Notes under the pieces: generated by a model
Seen by the model: the letters and a program-made list of their open reading frames with translations, nothing else
Database searches by the model: none
Told to the model about the DNA's origin: nothing
Position numbers and translations under genes: made by a program
Assembly: GCA_001442985.1 (NCBI GenBank)
Contig: LDYB01000023.1
Span: 124,001-188,000 of the forward strand
From: Armatimonadetes bacterium DC
GTDB lineage: Bacteria; Armatimonadota; Fimbriimonadia; Fimbriimonadales; GBS-DC
Length of the DNA: 64,000 nt
Reading direction: 5' to 3'
Shown here: piece after piece, positions 33,603 to 41,805 of the stretch
Layout: each line of letters begins with the position of its first letter
Position numbering within the stretch: position 1 is the first letter of the stretch

Positions 33603-34050
33603 ACGCACGGCTCCAATCGGTATGCACTTCGAACTGGATTTGCTCGCTGAGGGAGTTCGACACGAGACAGAAGGTCTTGGCGTCTTTCGCCAGTTTGAGG
33701 ATGCTCTCTATCTGAGCGTCGGTGGCGTCGGGCGCGACGGTGAAATGGAGGTTAATCTCAAATCGGGTGAAGCGCAGGCGTCGCGTTTGCGGATCGCGCT
33801 CCACCACGCCCTGAACCTGAATCGTCTGCTTCTGAAGCGGAAGCTTTTTGAGTTCCGCCATGTAGGCAATTGTAATCACATAGCACGATGCCAGCGCCGC
33901 CAGCAACATCTCTTCGGGGCTGGGACACCCCCCTGGACCGCCAAAGTCGGTGGGCACGGCAAAGTGGCAGTGCAGTCCACCGGGCGACTGGAGCGAGCCA
34001 ACGCTGTTGCTATCACCTGTCCATTCTGCAGAGACTGAGAAAGTGTGCAT
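33601..34050 (-). CDS. OsmC/Ohr family peroxiredoxin-like protein
   Basis: A 149-residue OsmC-fold protein with the two reactive cysteines in LLAALASCYVI and AKTFCLVSNSL. The family reduces organic hydroperoxides using these cysteines. Length and motifs fit the OsmC/YhfA-like group. TATAAT (34078-34073) and GAAGGAGG precede ATG 34050, a normal leader with ribosome binding site. Stands alone. Confidence 0.9.
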   Translation of the reverse strand: MHTFSVSAEWTGDSNSVGSLQSPGGLHCHFAVPTDFGGPGGCPSPEEMLLAALASCYVITIAYMAELKKLPLQKQTIQVQGVVERDPQTRRLRFTRFEINLHFTVAPDATDAQIESILKLAKDAKTFCLVSNSLSEQIQFEVHTDWSRA

Positions 34051-34090
34051 AGGTTCCCTCCTTCGTGGCGAGATTATACCGCGTGAGGGT

Positions 34091-34270
34091 CTATCGCCGA
34101 TCTATCAGCCGCCACAACTCCATCCAGGCGGAAAAGGGGTCCAGCGGGTTGCGCTCCATCTCGTCGCGCACCTCCTCAATTCGCTGGTTGAGCAGGCGAA
34201 CGCGCACCGCAATCCGCCACGCCAGCACCGCAATCACCACCATGCAGATTGCCACAAACGCCCAGTTCAT
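34091..34270 (-). CDS. Small single-pass membrane protein downstream of ruvC
   Basis: A 59-residue protein: MNWAFVAICMVVIAVLAWRI is one membrane helix, followed by a charged coiled-coil-like stretch (RLLNQRIEEVRDEMERNP) and DPFSAWMELWRLIDRR. Its ATG overlaps the ruvC stop codon (ATGA) and GGGAGG lies 6 bp upstream, so it is translated with ruvC. Function unknown. Good codon use and coupling argue it is real despite its size. Confidence 0.7.
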   Translation of the reverse strand: MNWAFVAICMVVIAVLAWRIAVRVRLLNQRIEEVRDEMERNPLDPFSAWMELWRLIDRR

Positions 34271-34764
34271 CGCGTGCCTCCCGACAGGCGCAGGAGCGAC
34301 TCGTGCTGGGCGTGGCAGATGCAGAGCGCAAGCGCGTCGGCGGCGTCATCCGGGTGGGGGATAGTGTCCAGCCCCAGCAGCTTCTGCACCATGCGCTGAA
34401 CCTGCGCTTTGTCCGCACCGCCGTAGCCCGTTACGGCTTGCTTCACCTGAAGGGGTGTGTATTCGTACCAGGGCACGCCCGCCTGCGCAATCGCCAGCAG
34501 AGCAACGCCCGCCGCCCGCGCCACCTGCATCGCCGTGCGCCGATTGGTGCTGAACAGCAGCTGTTCCATAACCGCCACATCGGGTTGGTAGTGCGCTATC
34601 AGCTCGGATAGTCCCTGGTGCAGGCGCAGCAAGCGTTCAGGCAGCCCCAGCGATTTGGGGGTCTCCAGCACGCCGTAATCCAGCGCCCGATAGCGATTGC
34701 CAACCTTCTCCAGCACGCCATAGCCCATCGTGGCAGTGCCGGGGTCTATGCCCAAAATAATCAT
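34267..34764 (-). CDS. ruvC: Holliday junction resolvase RuvC
   Basis: A 165-residue RuvC: MIILGIDPGTATMGYG with catalytic D7, EQLLFSTNRRTAMQVARAAG with catalytic Glu, and DAADALALCICHAQ with the final Asp pair. It resolves four-way junctions with RuvAB, which are not in the window. ATG 34764 is chosen because the protein normally begins at this motif and TACAAT (34778-34773) ends 8 bp upstream; the longer frame would start inside the divergent gene. Confidence 0.94.
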   Translation of the reverse strand: MIILGIDPGTATMGYGVLEKVGNRYRALDYGVLETPKSLGLPERLLRLHQGLSELIAHYQPDVAVMEQLLFSTNRRTAMQVARAAGVALLAIAQAGVPWYEYTPLQVKQAVTGYGGADKAQVQRMVQKLLGLDTIPHPDDAADALALCICHAQHESLLRLSGGTR

Positions 34765-34772
34765 TCTGAGGT

Positions 34773-34795
34773 ATTGTACCATGAGGTATATTATA
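34773..34795. promoter_or_regulatory. Overlapping divergent -10 elements
   Basis: TACAAT on the minus strand (34778-34773) serves leaderless ruvC. TATATT on the plus strand (34787-34792) serves the retropepsin gene, whose ATG 34817 has AGGAGG. A further minus-strand TATAAT sits at 34795-34790. The two transcription units thus share about 50 bp. Confidence 0.55.
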
Positions 34796-34816
34796 GCCAC
34801 TGCCAGGAGGTTCGCC

Positions 34817-36760
34817 ATGCGTAACGGTTTCTGTTTGTGGGGATGGTTCGCATTGACTGCCCTGCTGTGGGCAGACCCTTCGGTGGCGCGAGAACGCTTT
34901 GAGGCTGCGATTCAGAATCACGGTGGCGAAGCCTATCGGAAGCTGTTCCTGAACGGCTTCAAAGCCCAGCACGACATCACCCGCGAACATGGAGGCAAAA
35001 GCGAATCGAAACGGGTGGAGTACCGCAAAGGCAACAAACAGCGTGTGGAGATCATGCGCGGCGAGGAGCGTTTCGTCATCACCTTTGACGGTAACGGCGG
35101 CTGGCGCAAAGACGGTTACCTCGTGACTGGACTGGCGCAGGAAGAAATCTGGGCGCAACGCGACTCGGCGCACGGCGACTTTGTGGTCGTTCCCCACTGG
35201 CTGGAACAGGCAACCCTTGTTGGGGGCGAAGACGCCAAAATGCCCGACGGGCGCTCCGCTTTCCGCATCGAGTTTCAGTTCCCCCTCTCGGAAGAGCAGA
35301 AGAAACTGCCCACCAAGCCCACAGGCAAAGCCTACTGCTACCTGGACGAGAAAAACCAGATTCTCGGCATCCAGTATGAGCTGATAGACTACGAAACGGA
35401 TGAGGTGAATCAGGCGGCTGAAATTTTCCACAACTATCGGGAGATGCCCACGCCTGCGGGCATGGTGCGGATGCCGCTGGAGACGCGCTACTACATTGGC
35501 AATCGGCATGTGGGTACTTACTTCCTGACCGCGCTCGACGCGCAAAGCGAGATTGCCGACAGCCTCTTTGAGCGTCCGCCCTCCGAAGCGCCGCCGATTG
35601 TGCGCGAGACGCTCCCGACCAAAGTGCCCTTCCGCATGAAGGGCTTCTCGCTCTATGTGGAGGTCAAACTCAACGGCAAGGGACCGTACTGGATTATTCT
35701 GGACACAGGCGCCGCCAGCACATGGATAGACGCCCAGATTGCTAAAGAAGCGGGGCTGGAGAAAATCCCCAACAGCGACTATTACGGCGTGATGGTCTAC
35801 GGCGCGTTTCCCTCCTATCGGGCGCGGGTGAAGAGCCTGCAGATTGGCAACGCCGAGGTGCGCGACCTCACAATCGGCGTGGGGGAGCTGCAATACACCC
35901 CACTCGGCGACGATACGCTGGATGGCAAAAAGGTGATTGGGCTACTGGGGCGCGAGACCCTCTCGGCGTTCCAGATGACGGTCAACTTCGCGGAGCGCAC
36001 CATTACGCTGGAGCCACCCGATGCCGAGCTGCCTCAGGGCACTGTAATCCCTTACGAAATGTTCGGCGACCATATTCTCGTCACGATGGGCGTCGGCAAT
36101 AAGAACCAGATTCGGATGATTGTGGACACCGGCGCATCGGTGAACCTGCTCCCGCCCAGTTATAAGCCCGACAAAGCCGACGGCGTGTGGATGACGCTGG
36201 AAGAGTGGACCAAGCGGCTCGGCGAGATTCATGAGGATGACGAATATAGCTTTATGACGGGCGATATGCGCGTCTATCGTCTGCACAAGATGACGCTGGG
36301 TCCGCTTCTCTTTGAATCGGTCTACGCTTTTCAGAAGCTGGCGGAGGGGGCGCGTTCCGACTCGATTATCGCGTCCAAGACCAAGCACGGCTTGCTGGGG
36401 ATTCCGGTAATGCGCCACTATAAAATCACCTTCAACTACTACCGGCAGCTCATGGTGTGGCAGCCGAACACCGAGCAGGAACGCACTGCCGATAACGCCG
36501 GCTACGGCATCTGGTGGCGTAAGCAGGGCAAAGACCTCTTCGTGCGCTGGGTGATGCCCCTCTCCGACGCCGACCTGCAGGGGGTCAAAAAGGGCGACAA
36601 GATTGTGCTGATCGACGGACAATCGCCCGCGAACTGGACCGAAAAACAGCTGGTGGATCGGCTCTCCTACACCAAGCCGTACCGCCCCCTCAAACTGACC
36701 GTAGAACGCAACGGCAAACGGCTGGAGTTTGAACTGATTGCCCGCAACTACGAGCTGTAA
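34817..36760 (+). CDS. Tandem retropepsin-like aspartyl protease with PDZ domain
   Basis: A 647-residue exported protein. It starts MRNGFCLWGWFALTALLWA, a signal peptide. Residues ~30-260 form a lipoprotein-carrier-like beta domain (VEIMRGEERFVITFDGNGGW). Two retropepsin-like units follow, each with a catalytic D-T-G: D296 (WIILDTGAAST) and D437 (RMIVDTGASVN). The end (LFVRWVMPLSDADLQGVKKGD and following) is a PDZ domain. The two units may pair into one active site, as in pepsin. Substrate unknown. AGGAGG precedes ATG 34817. Confidence 0.82.
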   Translation: MRNGFCLWGWFALTALLWADPSVARERFEAAIQNHGGEAYRKLFLNGFKAQHDITREHGGKSESKRVEYRKGNKQRVEIMRGEERFVITFDGNGGWRKDGYLVTGLAQEEIWAQRDSAHGDFVVVPHWLEQATLVGGEDAKMPDGRSAFRIEFQFPLSEEQKKLPTKPTGKAYCYLDEKNQILGIQYELIDYETDEVNQAAEIFHNYREMPTPAGMVRMPLETRYYIGNRHVGTYFLTALDAQSEIADSLFERPPSEAPPIVRETLPTKVPFRMKGFSLYVEVKLNGKGPYWIILDTGAASTWIDAQIAKEAGLEKIPNSDYYGVMVYGAFPSYRARVKSLQIGNAEVRDLTIGVGELQYTPLGDDTLDGKKVIGLLGRETLSAFQMTVNFAERTITLEPPDAELPQGTVIPYEMFGDHILVTMGVGNKNQIRMIVDTGASVNLLPPSYKPDKADGVWMTLEEWTKRLGEIHEDDEYSFMTGDMRVYRLHKMTLGPLLFESVYAFQKLAEGARSDSIIASKTKHGLLGIPVMRHYKITFNYYRQLMVWQPNTEQERTADNAGYGIWWRKQGKDLFVRWVMPLSDADLQGVKKGDKIVLIDGQSPANWTEKQLVDRLSYTKPYRPLKLTVERNGKRLEFELIARNYEL

Positions 36761-36768
36761 TACAAACC

Positions 36769-36798
36769 AGGGGGCGTGAACCCACAACGCCCCCATTT
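36769..36798 (+). terminator. Terminator of the retropepsin gene
   Basis: GGGGGCGT (36769-36776) pairs with ACGCCCCC (36786-36793), followed by ATTTTCC. It lies 9 bp after the stop codon. Confidence 0.8.
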
Positions 36799-36857
36799 TC
36801 CCCCTGAATTTCCCTGTTTTTCCCACTGCTACCCGACTCGTGAGTCAAAAATCGATG

Positions 36858-37017
36858 TATAATTCCATCAGTGAGGAGGGCTTGGATCTGAAAGGAAGGA
36901 CAGGTACTCTCCACCCCCGCCTTACCTTTCTGCCACCTCCTCCCCCAATCCGGGGACAAAAAACGGCAAAATTGCCCCTTTTTTGCCTGCAGGGCTGTCC
37001 GGTTTTTGCCGTTTTTT
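36858..37017 (+). promoter_or_regulatory. Promoter and structured leader of the ECF sigma gene
   Basis: The 315-bp gap before the sigma gene holds TATAAT at 36858-36863 with GACTC-GT-GAGTC (36835-36846) over the -35 region, possibly an operator or an alternative sigma site. The ~205-nt leader contains a 14-bp perfect inverted repeat, AAAAAACGGCAAAA (36958-36971) and its complement at 37004-37017, ending in six T residues. That could act as an attenuator. No leader peptide is obvious. Confidence 0.55.
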
Positions 37018-37075
37018 GAGTCTTTAAGGACAGAGCGCGAGAGGGCGCTCCGCGAAAGGAAGGAAGGTGGCTACC

Positions 37076-37618
37076 ATGCAATATGCGGAAAGGGCTTACT
37101 ATACGGAACAGGCAGAGCATCAGTTTTTGCTGGCTCTGCGTGAGCGAATTGAGCGGATCGTGCGCTGGTATGTCCGCACAGGCGACGACGATGTAGCCGA
37201 TTTGACCCAGGAGTGTCTGTTGCGCGTCTACAACAAGCTGGACTCCATCCGCGATTTAGACAAGATGGAGCCGTGGCTGAAGTCGGTGGTGCGCAACACC
37301 GTTTTCACCTGGCTTCGGGAACGCAAGCGGGAGCAGGAGGTCTGTTCCGTTGGGCTGGACGCCGAAAACGAAACGGATACCTACTGTCTGCCCGAAGACG
37401 ATTTGTTGCTCTATTTTATTTTGCAGGAAGCGATGCAGACACTGTCGGAAGCAGACCAGCAGATGCTGGAGTTGCGCTATGGCGCGGGCATGAGCTACCG
37501 CGAGATTGCCCATGAGATCGGGCTGAACGAGGAAACCGTCCGAAAGCGCATTAGCCGTGCCGTGGCGCGACTGCGTGCCCACCCGATTATCAAATCTATC
37601 ATCACGGAAGGTGGATAG
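37076..37618 (+). CDS. ECF-type RNA polymerase sigma factor
   Basis: A 180-residue sigma-70 family protein. Region 2 contains DDDVADLTQECLLRVYNKL and MEPWLKSVVRNTVFTWLRER; region 4 has LSEADQQMLELRYGAGMSYR and EIAHEIGLNEETVRKRISRA. Regions 1.2 and 3 are missing, as in ECF sigmas. The next gene, 3 bp after the stop, encodes a zinc anti-sigma-like protein. ATG 37076 is chosen over GTG 37067, which overlaps the AAGGAAGGTGG ribosome binding site. Confidence 0.9.
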   Translation: MQYAERAYYTEQAEHQFLLALRERIERIVRWYVRTGDDDVADLTQECLLRVYNKLDSIRDLDKMEPWLKSVVRNTVFTWLRERKREQEVCSVGLDAENETDTYCLPEDDLLLYFILQEAMQTLSEADQQMLELRYGAGMSYREIAHEIGLNEETVRKRISRAVARLRAHPIIKSIITEGG

Positions 37619-37621
37619 CCA

Positions 37622-37810
37622 ATGAATTGCAGGCGAGCCAGAGAACATATCGAAGCGTATGTGTTTGGAGATCTGGATTCTGCGCTCGCCGAGGCACTGG
37701 AAGAGCATTTGAAGCGATGTGGCGATTGTCAACGCCTTGTGGAAGAGCAGCGCAAGCTGATGCAGGCGCTCCGACGGCTCTTCGCCTTGCAGGGGCACCG
37801 CTCGGCTTAG
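37622..37810 (+). CDS. Short ZAS-type anti-sigma factor
   Basis: A 62-residue protein beginning MNCRRAREHIEAYVFGDLD, with H29-x3-C33-x2-C36 (EEHLKRCGDCQRLV), the zinc anti-sigma signature. Unlike most relatives it has no membrane helix or sensor domain after it, so it would act in the cytoplasm. It is coupled to the sigma gene and its stop overlaps the stop of the convergent HD-GYP gene. Confidence 0.82.
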   Translation: MNCRRAREHIEAYVFGDLDSALAEALEEHLKRCGDCQRLVEEQRKLMQALRRLFALQGHRSA

Positions 37811-38880
37811 GCGGCGCGCTCGGCTTGCTGCGATAAACTCGCCTGGCGAATCATCCGGAGCTCGTCTTCGGGGATTTCCAGGAACACCTTCACAAGGTCG
37901 GGATCAAACTGCGTGCCCGCATGGCGCGCAATCTCTTCACGCGCCTGAGCGAAGCTGAGCGCCTTGCGATAGGGGCGATCGGAGGTCATCGCGTCCAGTG
38001 TATCGGCGATTGCGAAAATCCGCGCACCAAGGGGGATTTCCTCCCCCGCAAGCCCATAGGGGTAGCCCTTGCCGTCCCAGCGCTCATGATGATGCAACAC
38101 GATCGGGGCGGCAGGGCGCAACATCTCTATTTTCATGCACATCCGATAGCCAATCTCAGGGTGCTTTTTCATAATCTCCCACTCTTCGGGGGTGAGCGGA
38201 CCGGGCTTGTAGAGAATCGCGTCGGGCACGCCGATTTTGCCGATGTCGTGCAGCAGTGCGCCGCGTTCAATATGGGGGAGTTCGCTTTCGTCTATCTTGA
38301 GGCGGTGGGCGATTGCCATCGTGTAAGCCGCAACGCGCTCGGAGTGCCCTTCGGTCTCGGTGTCGCGCGTGTCCAGCGCCGCCAGCAACGCCTCCATCGT
38401 GGCGCGATAGGCAGACTGCACCTCCTTCTCCAGGTGGTGCGTCTGCGAGTGCTGAATCGAATGACGCGCGAGGTTCCGCTCTATCAGAATCGGGATTTCC
38501 GAAATGTTGTACGGCTTGGTGATGAAATCGCTCGCGCCCTCTTTGACCGCCTGCTTTGCCATCTCCACATTGCCATAGCCGGTAATCAATATCACGGGCA
38601 CATCGGGCGCACGCTGGCGAATCTGTTTCAGCAGGTCAAACCCATTCATGCCGGGCATAAAAATATCGCTCAGCACAATGTCTATCGGCTGGCGTTCCAG
38701 AACCGCCAGGGCGTCCAGCGCGTGCGAGACCGACCAGACCTGATAGCCCCCCTCCTCCAGCACAAAGCGCAGGGTTTCACGCACCAGATCGTCGTCGTCG
38801 ACAATCAGCACATGGCGCTGATGGGTGTTCGTCCCTGACTCCACAGGCGGTGCTGGCTCAAACAGTCGGTAGACCTCCAT
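37807..38880 (-). CDS. Response regulator with HD-GYP domain
   Basis: About 357 residues. Receiver domain with VDDDDLV, phospho-acceptor Asp in LSDIFMPGMNG and KPY, then HD-GYP: LLHDIGKIGVPD, HPEIGYRMC, HHHERWDGKGYPYGL. This domain usually cleaves cyclic di-GMP. GGAGGGAGGAAAT precedes ATG 38880 (MEVYRLFEPAP), better than the longer frame from 38910. TATAAT lies at 38914-38909. No sensor kinase is adjacent. Confidence 0.92.
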   Translation of the reverse strand: MEVYRLFEPAPPVESGTNTHQRHVLIVDDDDLVRETLRFVLEEGGYQVWSVSHALDALAVLERQPIDIVLSDIFMPGMNGFDLLKQIRQRAPDVPVILITGYGNVEMAKQAVKEGASDFITKPYNISEIPILIERNLARHSIQHSQTHHLEKEVQSAYRATMEALLAALDTRDTETEGHSERVAAYTMAIAHRLKIDESELPHIERGALLHDIGKIGVPDAILYKPGPLTPEEWEIMKKHPEIGYRMCMKIEMLRPAAPIVLHHHERWDGKGYPYGLAGEEIPLGARIFAIADTLDAMTSDRPYRKALSFAQAREEIARHAGTQFDPDLVKVFLEIPEDELRMIRQASLSQQAERAA

Positions 38881-38969
38881 ATTTCCTCCCTCCGCGCGTC
38901 CATAGCGCATTATAGGCAGTCGGTTCGGTTCCCTTAAGAGTGTTTTCCAAAAACTGGCAATTTTCGGGG

Positions 38970-39842
38970 CTATCCGACGACAATCTGCCGCATGGCACGA
39001 GCCTGTTCGGCGATGCGCTGGACGAGCGCCGCGCGCTCCGACTCGGGCAAAGCAAACTGCTGGCTCGCCTCGACGGGGGGCGGGGTAATCATGAAGCCAA
39101 ATTCGGTTTCTCCATGCTGCTGGTGGCTCCAGAAGTCGCCCATCATCACGCTGGCAAGCACAGGCGCATGTTCGTTGTCGGGCAGAGCGGGCGCATGGTG
39201 CGAGGCAATCACCTCCACCAGCTCGTCGGGGAGTTCCCAGCGTTCTGCCAGCAAGCCGCCCACCTGCGCGTGGTCGGTTCCCAGCAGCTGGCGCTCCGCC
39301 TCTATCAGCGAAAAGGCTTCGCTTTGAGGCTTGCGGGCATACTCCAGCACCTTCTGGTAGTCTCTGGGGAATCGGGTCATCAGCACCACAATCCCGATTT
39401 CGTGGAGTAGCCCTCCCATAAACGCCTCTTCGGCTTTGCGAGCGCCGCGCTTGAGGCGAAGCATCAGCTCGCGGGCAATCCCCGCGCAGAGAAACGAATG
39501 CTCCCAGAGTTCCAGCTCGTGGGGTGTGGGCGTGCGCCCGTTTTTGAGGACGGTTATCGCGGCAATCCCCAGCGCCAGATTCTTGACGGCGTGAAACCCC
39601 AGCACCAGCAACGCCTGCTTGATGGTGCTGATGGAACGCGACAGCCCGTAGTATGCCGAGTTCGCGAGGTGCAGCACCTTCGCGGTCAGCACGGGGTCGG
39701 CAACAATCAGCGACTCCACCTGCTCTGCGGTGGCGTTCTCGCTATCTACCAGCTCGATCAGTCGTATCACCGCGCCTGGCAAGGGCGGTATCTGATGAAT
39801 GACTTGCTTGACCTCTCGCTCTATCAGATGTAATGTCGTCAT
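38970..39842 (-). CDS. HDOD domain protein
   Basis: A 290-residue HDOD protein: IPPLPGAVIRLIELVDSENA, IVADPVLTAKVLHLANSAYYG and AFMGGLLHEIGIVVLM. HDOD proteins are non-catalytic HD relatives in signalling and motility. It lies upstream of the HD-GYP gene on the same strand, 89 bp apart, and diverges from rsmG. A GATAAT-like -10 and GAGGGTAG site precede ATG 39842. Confidence 0.88.
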   Translation of the reverse strand: MTTLHLIEREVKQVIHQIPPLPGAVIRLIELVDSENATAEQVESLIVADPVLTAKVLHLANSAYYGLSRSISTIKQALLVLGFHAVKNLALGIAAITVLKNGRTPTPHELELWEHSFLCAGIARELMLRLKRGARKAEEAFMGGLLHEIGIVVLMTRFPRDYQKVLEYARKPQSEAFSLIEAERQLLGTDHAQVGGLLAERWELPDELVEVIASHHAPALPDNEHAPVLASVMMGDFWSHQQHGETEFGFMITPPPVEASQQFALPESERAALVQRIAEQARAMRQIVVG

Positions 39843-39925
39843 GGTCTACCCTCGCAAGGGATTATCGGCAACATGAGAGGTTTGCTTTAGCAGGAGATGC
39901 CCTGCGGTACAATTGCGCTCGCGAG

Positions 39926-40675
39926 ATGATTCCGATTGGCGACTGGGCTTTACTGACGCAGCTCACCGAGTGGGGCGTCCGCCTTGACTCAGAGCAGGAG
40001 CAACGCTTGCGGGCGTACCTCACACAGCTCTATGAGGCGAACCAGCGGTTCAACCTCACGCGCGTGCCGCCGGAACAGGCGGTCGGGCGCCACCTGCTCG
40101 ATTCGCTATGCCTTTTGAAAGTCGCCCAGCCGCCAGCAGGCGCGCGCGTGCTGGACCTTGGCACGGGCGCAGGACTGCCCGGCATTCCCCTCAAAATCGT
40201 GCGCCCCGATATTCGGCTGACCATGCTCGATTCGCATGGCAAGACGGTACAGTTTCTGCGTGCGGTTTGCGAGTCGCTGGGGCTTGAGGCGCAGGTGGTA
40301 CAGGCGCGTGCGGAAGAGTACGCCCATCAGCCTGAAGCACGCGAGGGGTACGACTGGGTGGTGGCGCGCGCGGTGGCGAAGATGCCTATTCTTGCCGAGC
40401 TGATGCTCCCTTTCGTCAAAGTTGCGCCCGAAGCCCGCGCGCTGGCGCTCAAAAGCCAGCAGGAACTTGAGGAGGTGCGTGAAGCCGCGTATGCCGTGCG
40501 CCTGCTGGGCGGCGCGATGCAGGTGCAAACAGTTCCGTTTCAGACGGAGCAGGGGATGATTACGCGCCTGATTGTGTGTCTGCAAAAGCATGCGCCGACG
40601 CCCGCGCTCTACCCCCGCCGGTGGAACCAGATTCTCAAACACCCTCTGCGAGGTGGGGGATGCGAGTCGCCATAG
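39926..40675 (+). CDS. rsmG: 16S rRNA (guanine-527 N7) methyltransferase RsmG
   Basis: About 249 residues: FNLTRVPPEQAVGRHLLDSL, the SAM motif VLDLGTGAGLPGIPLKI, then RAEEY and VVARAVAKMPILAELMLPF. It methylates G527 of 16S rRNA using SAM. ATG 39926 (MIPIGDWALL) is chosen: TACAAT at 39908-39913 lies 12 bp upstream, and the longer frame from 39833 overlaps the divergent HDOD start. The C-terminal ~25 residues overlap the next gene. Confidence 0.92.
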   Translation: MIPIGDWALLTQLTEWGVRLDSEQEQRLRAYLTQLYEANQRFNLTRVPPEQAVGRHLLDSLCLLKVAQPPAGARVLDLGTGAGLPGIPLKIVRPDIRLTMLDSHGKTVQFLRAVCESLGLEAQVVQARAEEYAHQPEAREGYDWVVARAVAKMPILAELMLPFVKVAPEARALALKSQQELEEVREAAYAVRLLGGAMQVQTVPFQTEQGMITRLIVCLQKHAPTPALYPRRWNQILKHPLRGGGCESP

Positions 40676-41784
40676 ACGCGCGCCTGCTCACGGGCGCCTA
40701 CACAGGCGACCGCACCTACTGGCGCGGGCTGCTGAAGGCACTGATTCGCCAGTTAGAGGGGAGCGCGCATCGGCTGGTGCTGTTCAGCGCGCGCCCCCTG
40801 CCCCCAGAGGCGTTGCCCCCCTCGCCCGTGTGGGAGTCGGTTGTAATCCCCGCGCGCTCGGAGCGATGGTGGAGCCTGTGGCATTTTCCACGCGCGGCGC
40901 AATGCTACGGTTGCCATGTGGCGCATATGCAGTATACGGTCTCGCCCCTGTTTCGCATTCCCGCCATCACCACGGTGCATGACATCTCGTTTCTGATTGC
41001 GCCGGAATGGTTCGGCTGGAAAGACCGCTGGCTGTTGCGCTTGACCGTGCCCCCCTCGTGTCGGCGTGCGGCGCGGGTGCTGACCGTTTCGGAAACCTCG
41101 CGTGAGGATATGATTCGCTATCTGCATCTGCCGCCCGACAAGGTGGTGGCAACGCCGAACGGCGTTCCCGAAGGGTTTTATCCCATCCCGAAAGACGAAG
41201 CGCAGGCGTGGGTGCGCCAGCAGTATGGCATCGAGCCGCCCTTTGCGCTCGCCGTGGGTGTGCTACAACCCCGCAAAAACTGGGGGCTGGCAATCCGTGC
41301 AGTGGCTTACTATCGGGAGCAGAGCGGCAACCCCCTAAAGCTGGTGCTGACGGGCAAGCCCGGCTGGGCAGAGGCGTCGGTGAGGGCGCTCTGTGCGGAA
41401 CTGGAAGCCGAGTCGTGGGTTCACTTCACGGGGTATGTGCCCGATGAACATCTGGTCTGGCTTTATAACGCCAGCGAGATGTTGCTCTATCCCTCGTTTT
41501 ATGAGGGGTTCGGCTTGCCGCCGCTGGAGGCGATGGCGTGCGGCGTGCCCGTGATTGCGTCCAACGGGGGCGCGCTTCCCGAAGTGGTCGGCTCTGGGGG
41601 CATCCTGCTGCCCCCAACCGAGTACGGCATGTGGGCATACGCCATCCAGACCCTCATGGAAAATGAGGCGGTGCGTGCGCAGATTCGGGAACGCGCCCTC
41701 CAGCAAGCGCAACGCTTCCGCTGGGAGACCACCGCCGAGCGCACCTGGGCTGTTTATGAGCAAGCCGCCTGCGCCAGCGGGTGA
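40660..41784 (+). CDS. GT4 family glycosyltransferase
   Basis: A 374-residue GT-B fold enzyme: MRVAIDARLLTGAYTGDRTYW, ALAVGVLQPRKNW, and the nucleotide-sugar site YPSFYEGFGLPPLEAMACG with the E-x7-E pattern and PVIASNGGALPEVVG. It probably adds mannose or similar to a glycan or lipid. ATG 40660 lies within the last 16 bp of rsmG. Confidence 0.9.
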   Translation: MRVAIDARLLTGAYTGDRTYWRGLLKALIRQLEGSAHRLVLFSARPLPPEALPPSPVWESVVIPARSERWWSLWHFPRAAQCYGCHVAHMQYTVSPLFRIPAITTVHDISFLIAPEWFGWKDRWLLRLTVPPSCRRAARVLTVSETSREDMIRYLHLPPDKVVATPNGVPEGFYPIPKDEAQAWVRQQYGIEPPFALAVGVLQPRKNWGLAIRAVAYYREQSGNPLKLVLTGKPGWAEASVRALCAELEAESWVHFTGYVPDEHLVWLYNASEMLLYPSFYEGFGLPPLEAMACGVPVIASNGGALPEVVGSGGILLPPTEYGMWAYAIQTLMENEAVRAQIRERALQQAQRFRWETTAERTWAVYEQAACASG

Positions 41785-41805
41785 ATTGGTATAATAACCG
41801 CAACG

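Noticed and set aside
34637-35893. 418-codon open frame on the minus strand running into ruvC
   Set aside because: Antisense to the retropepsin gene and in a different frame from ruvC; crosses a divergent promoter.
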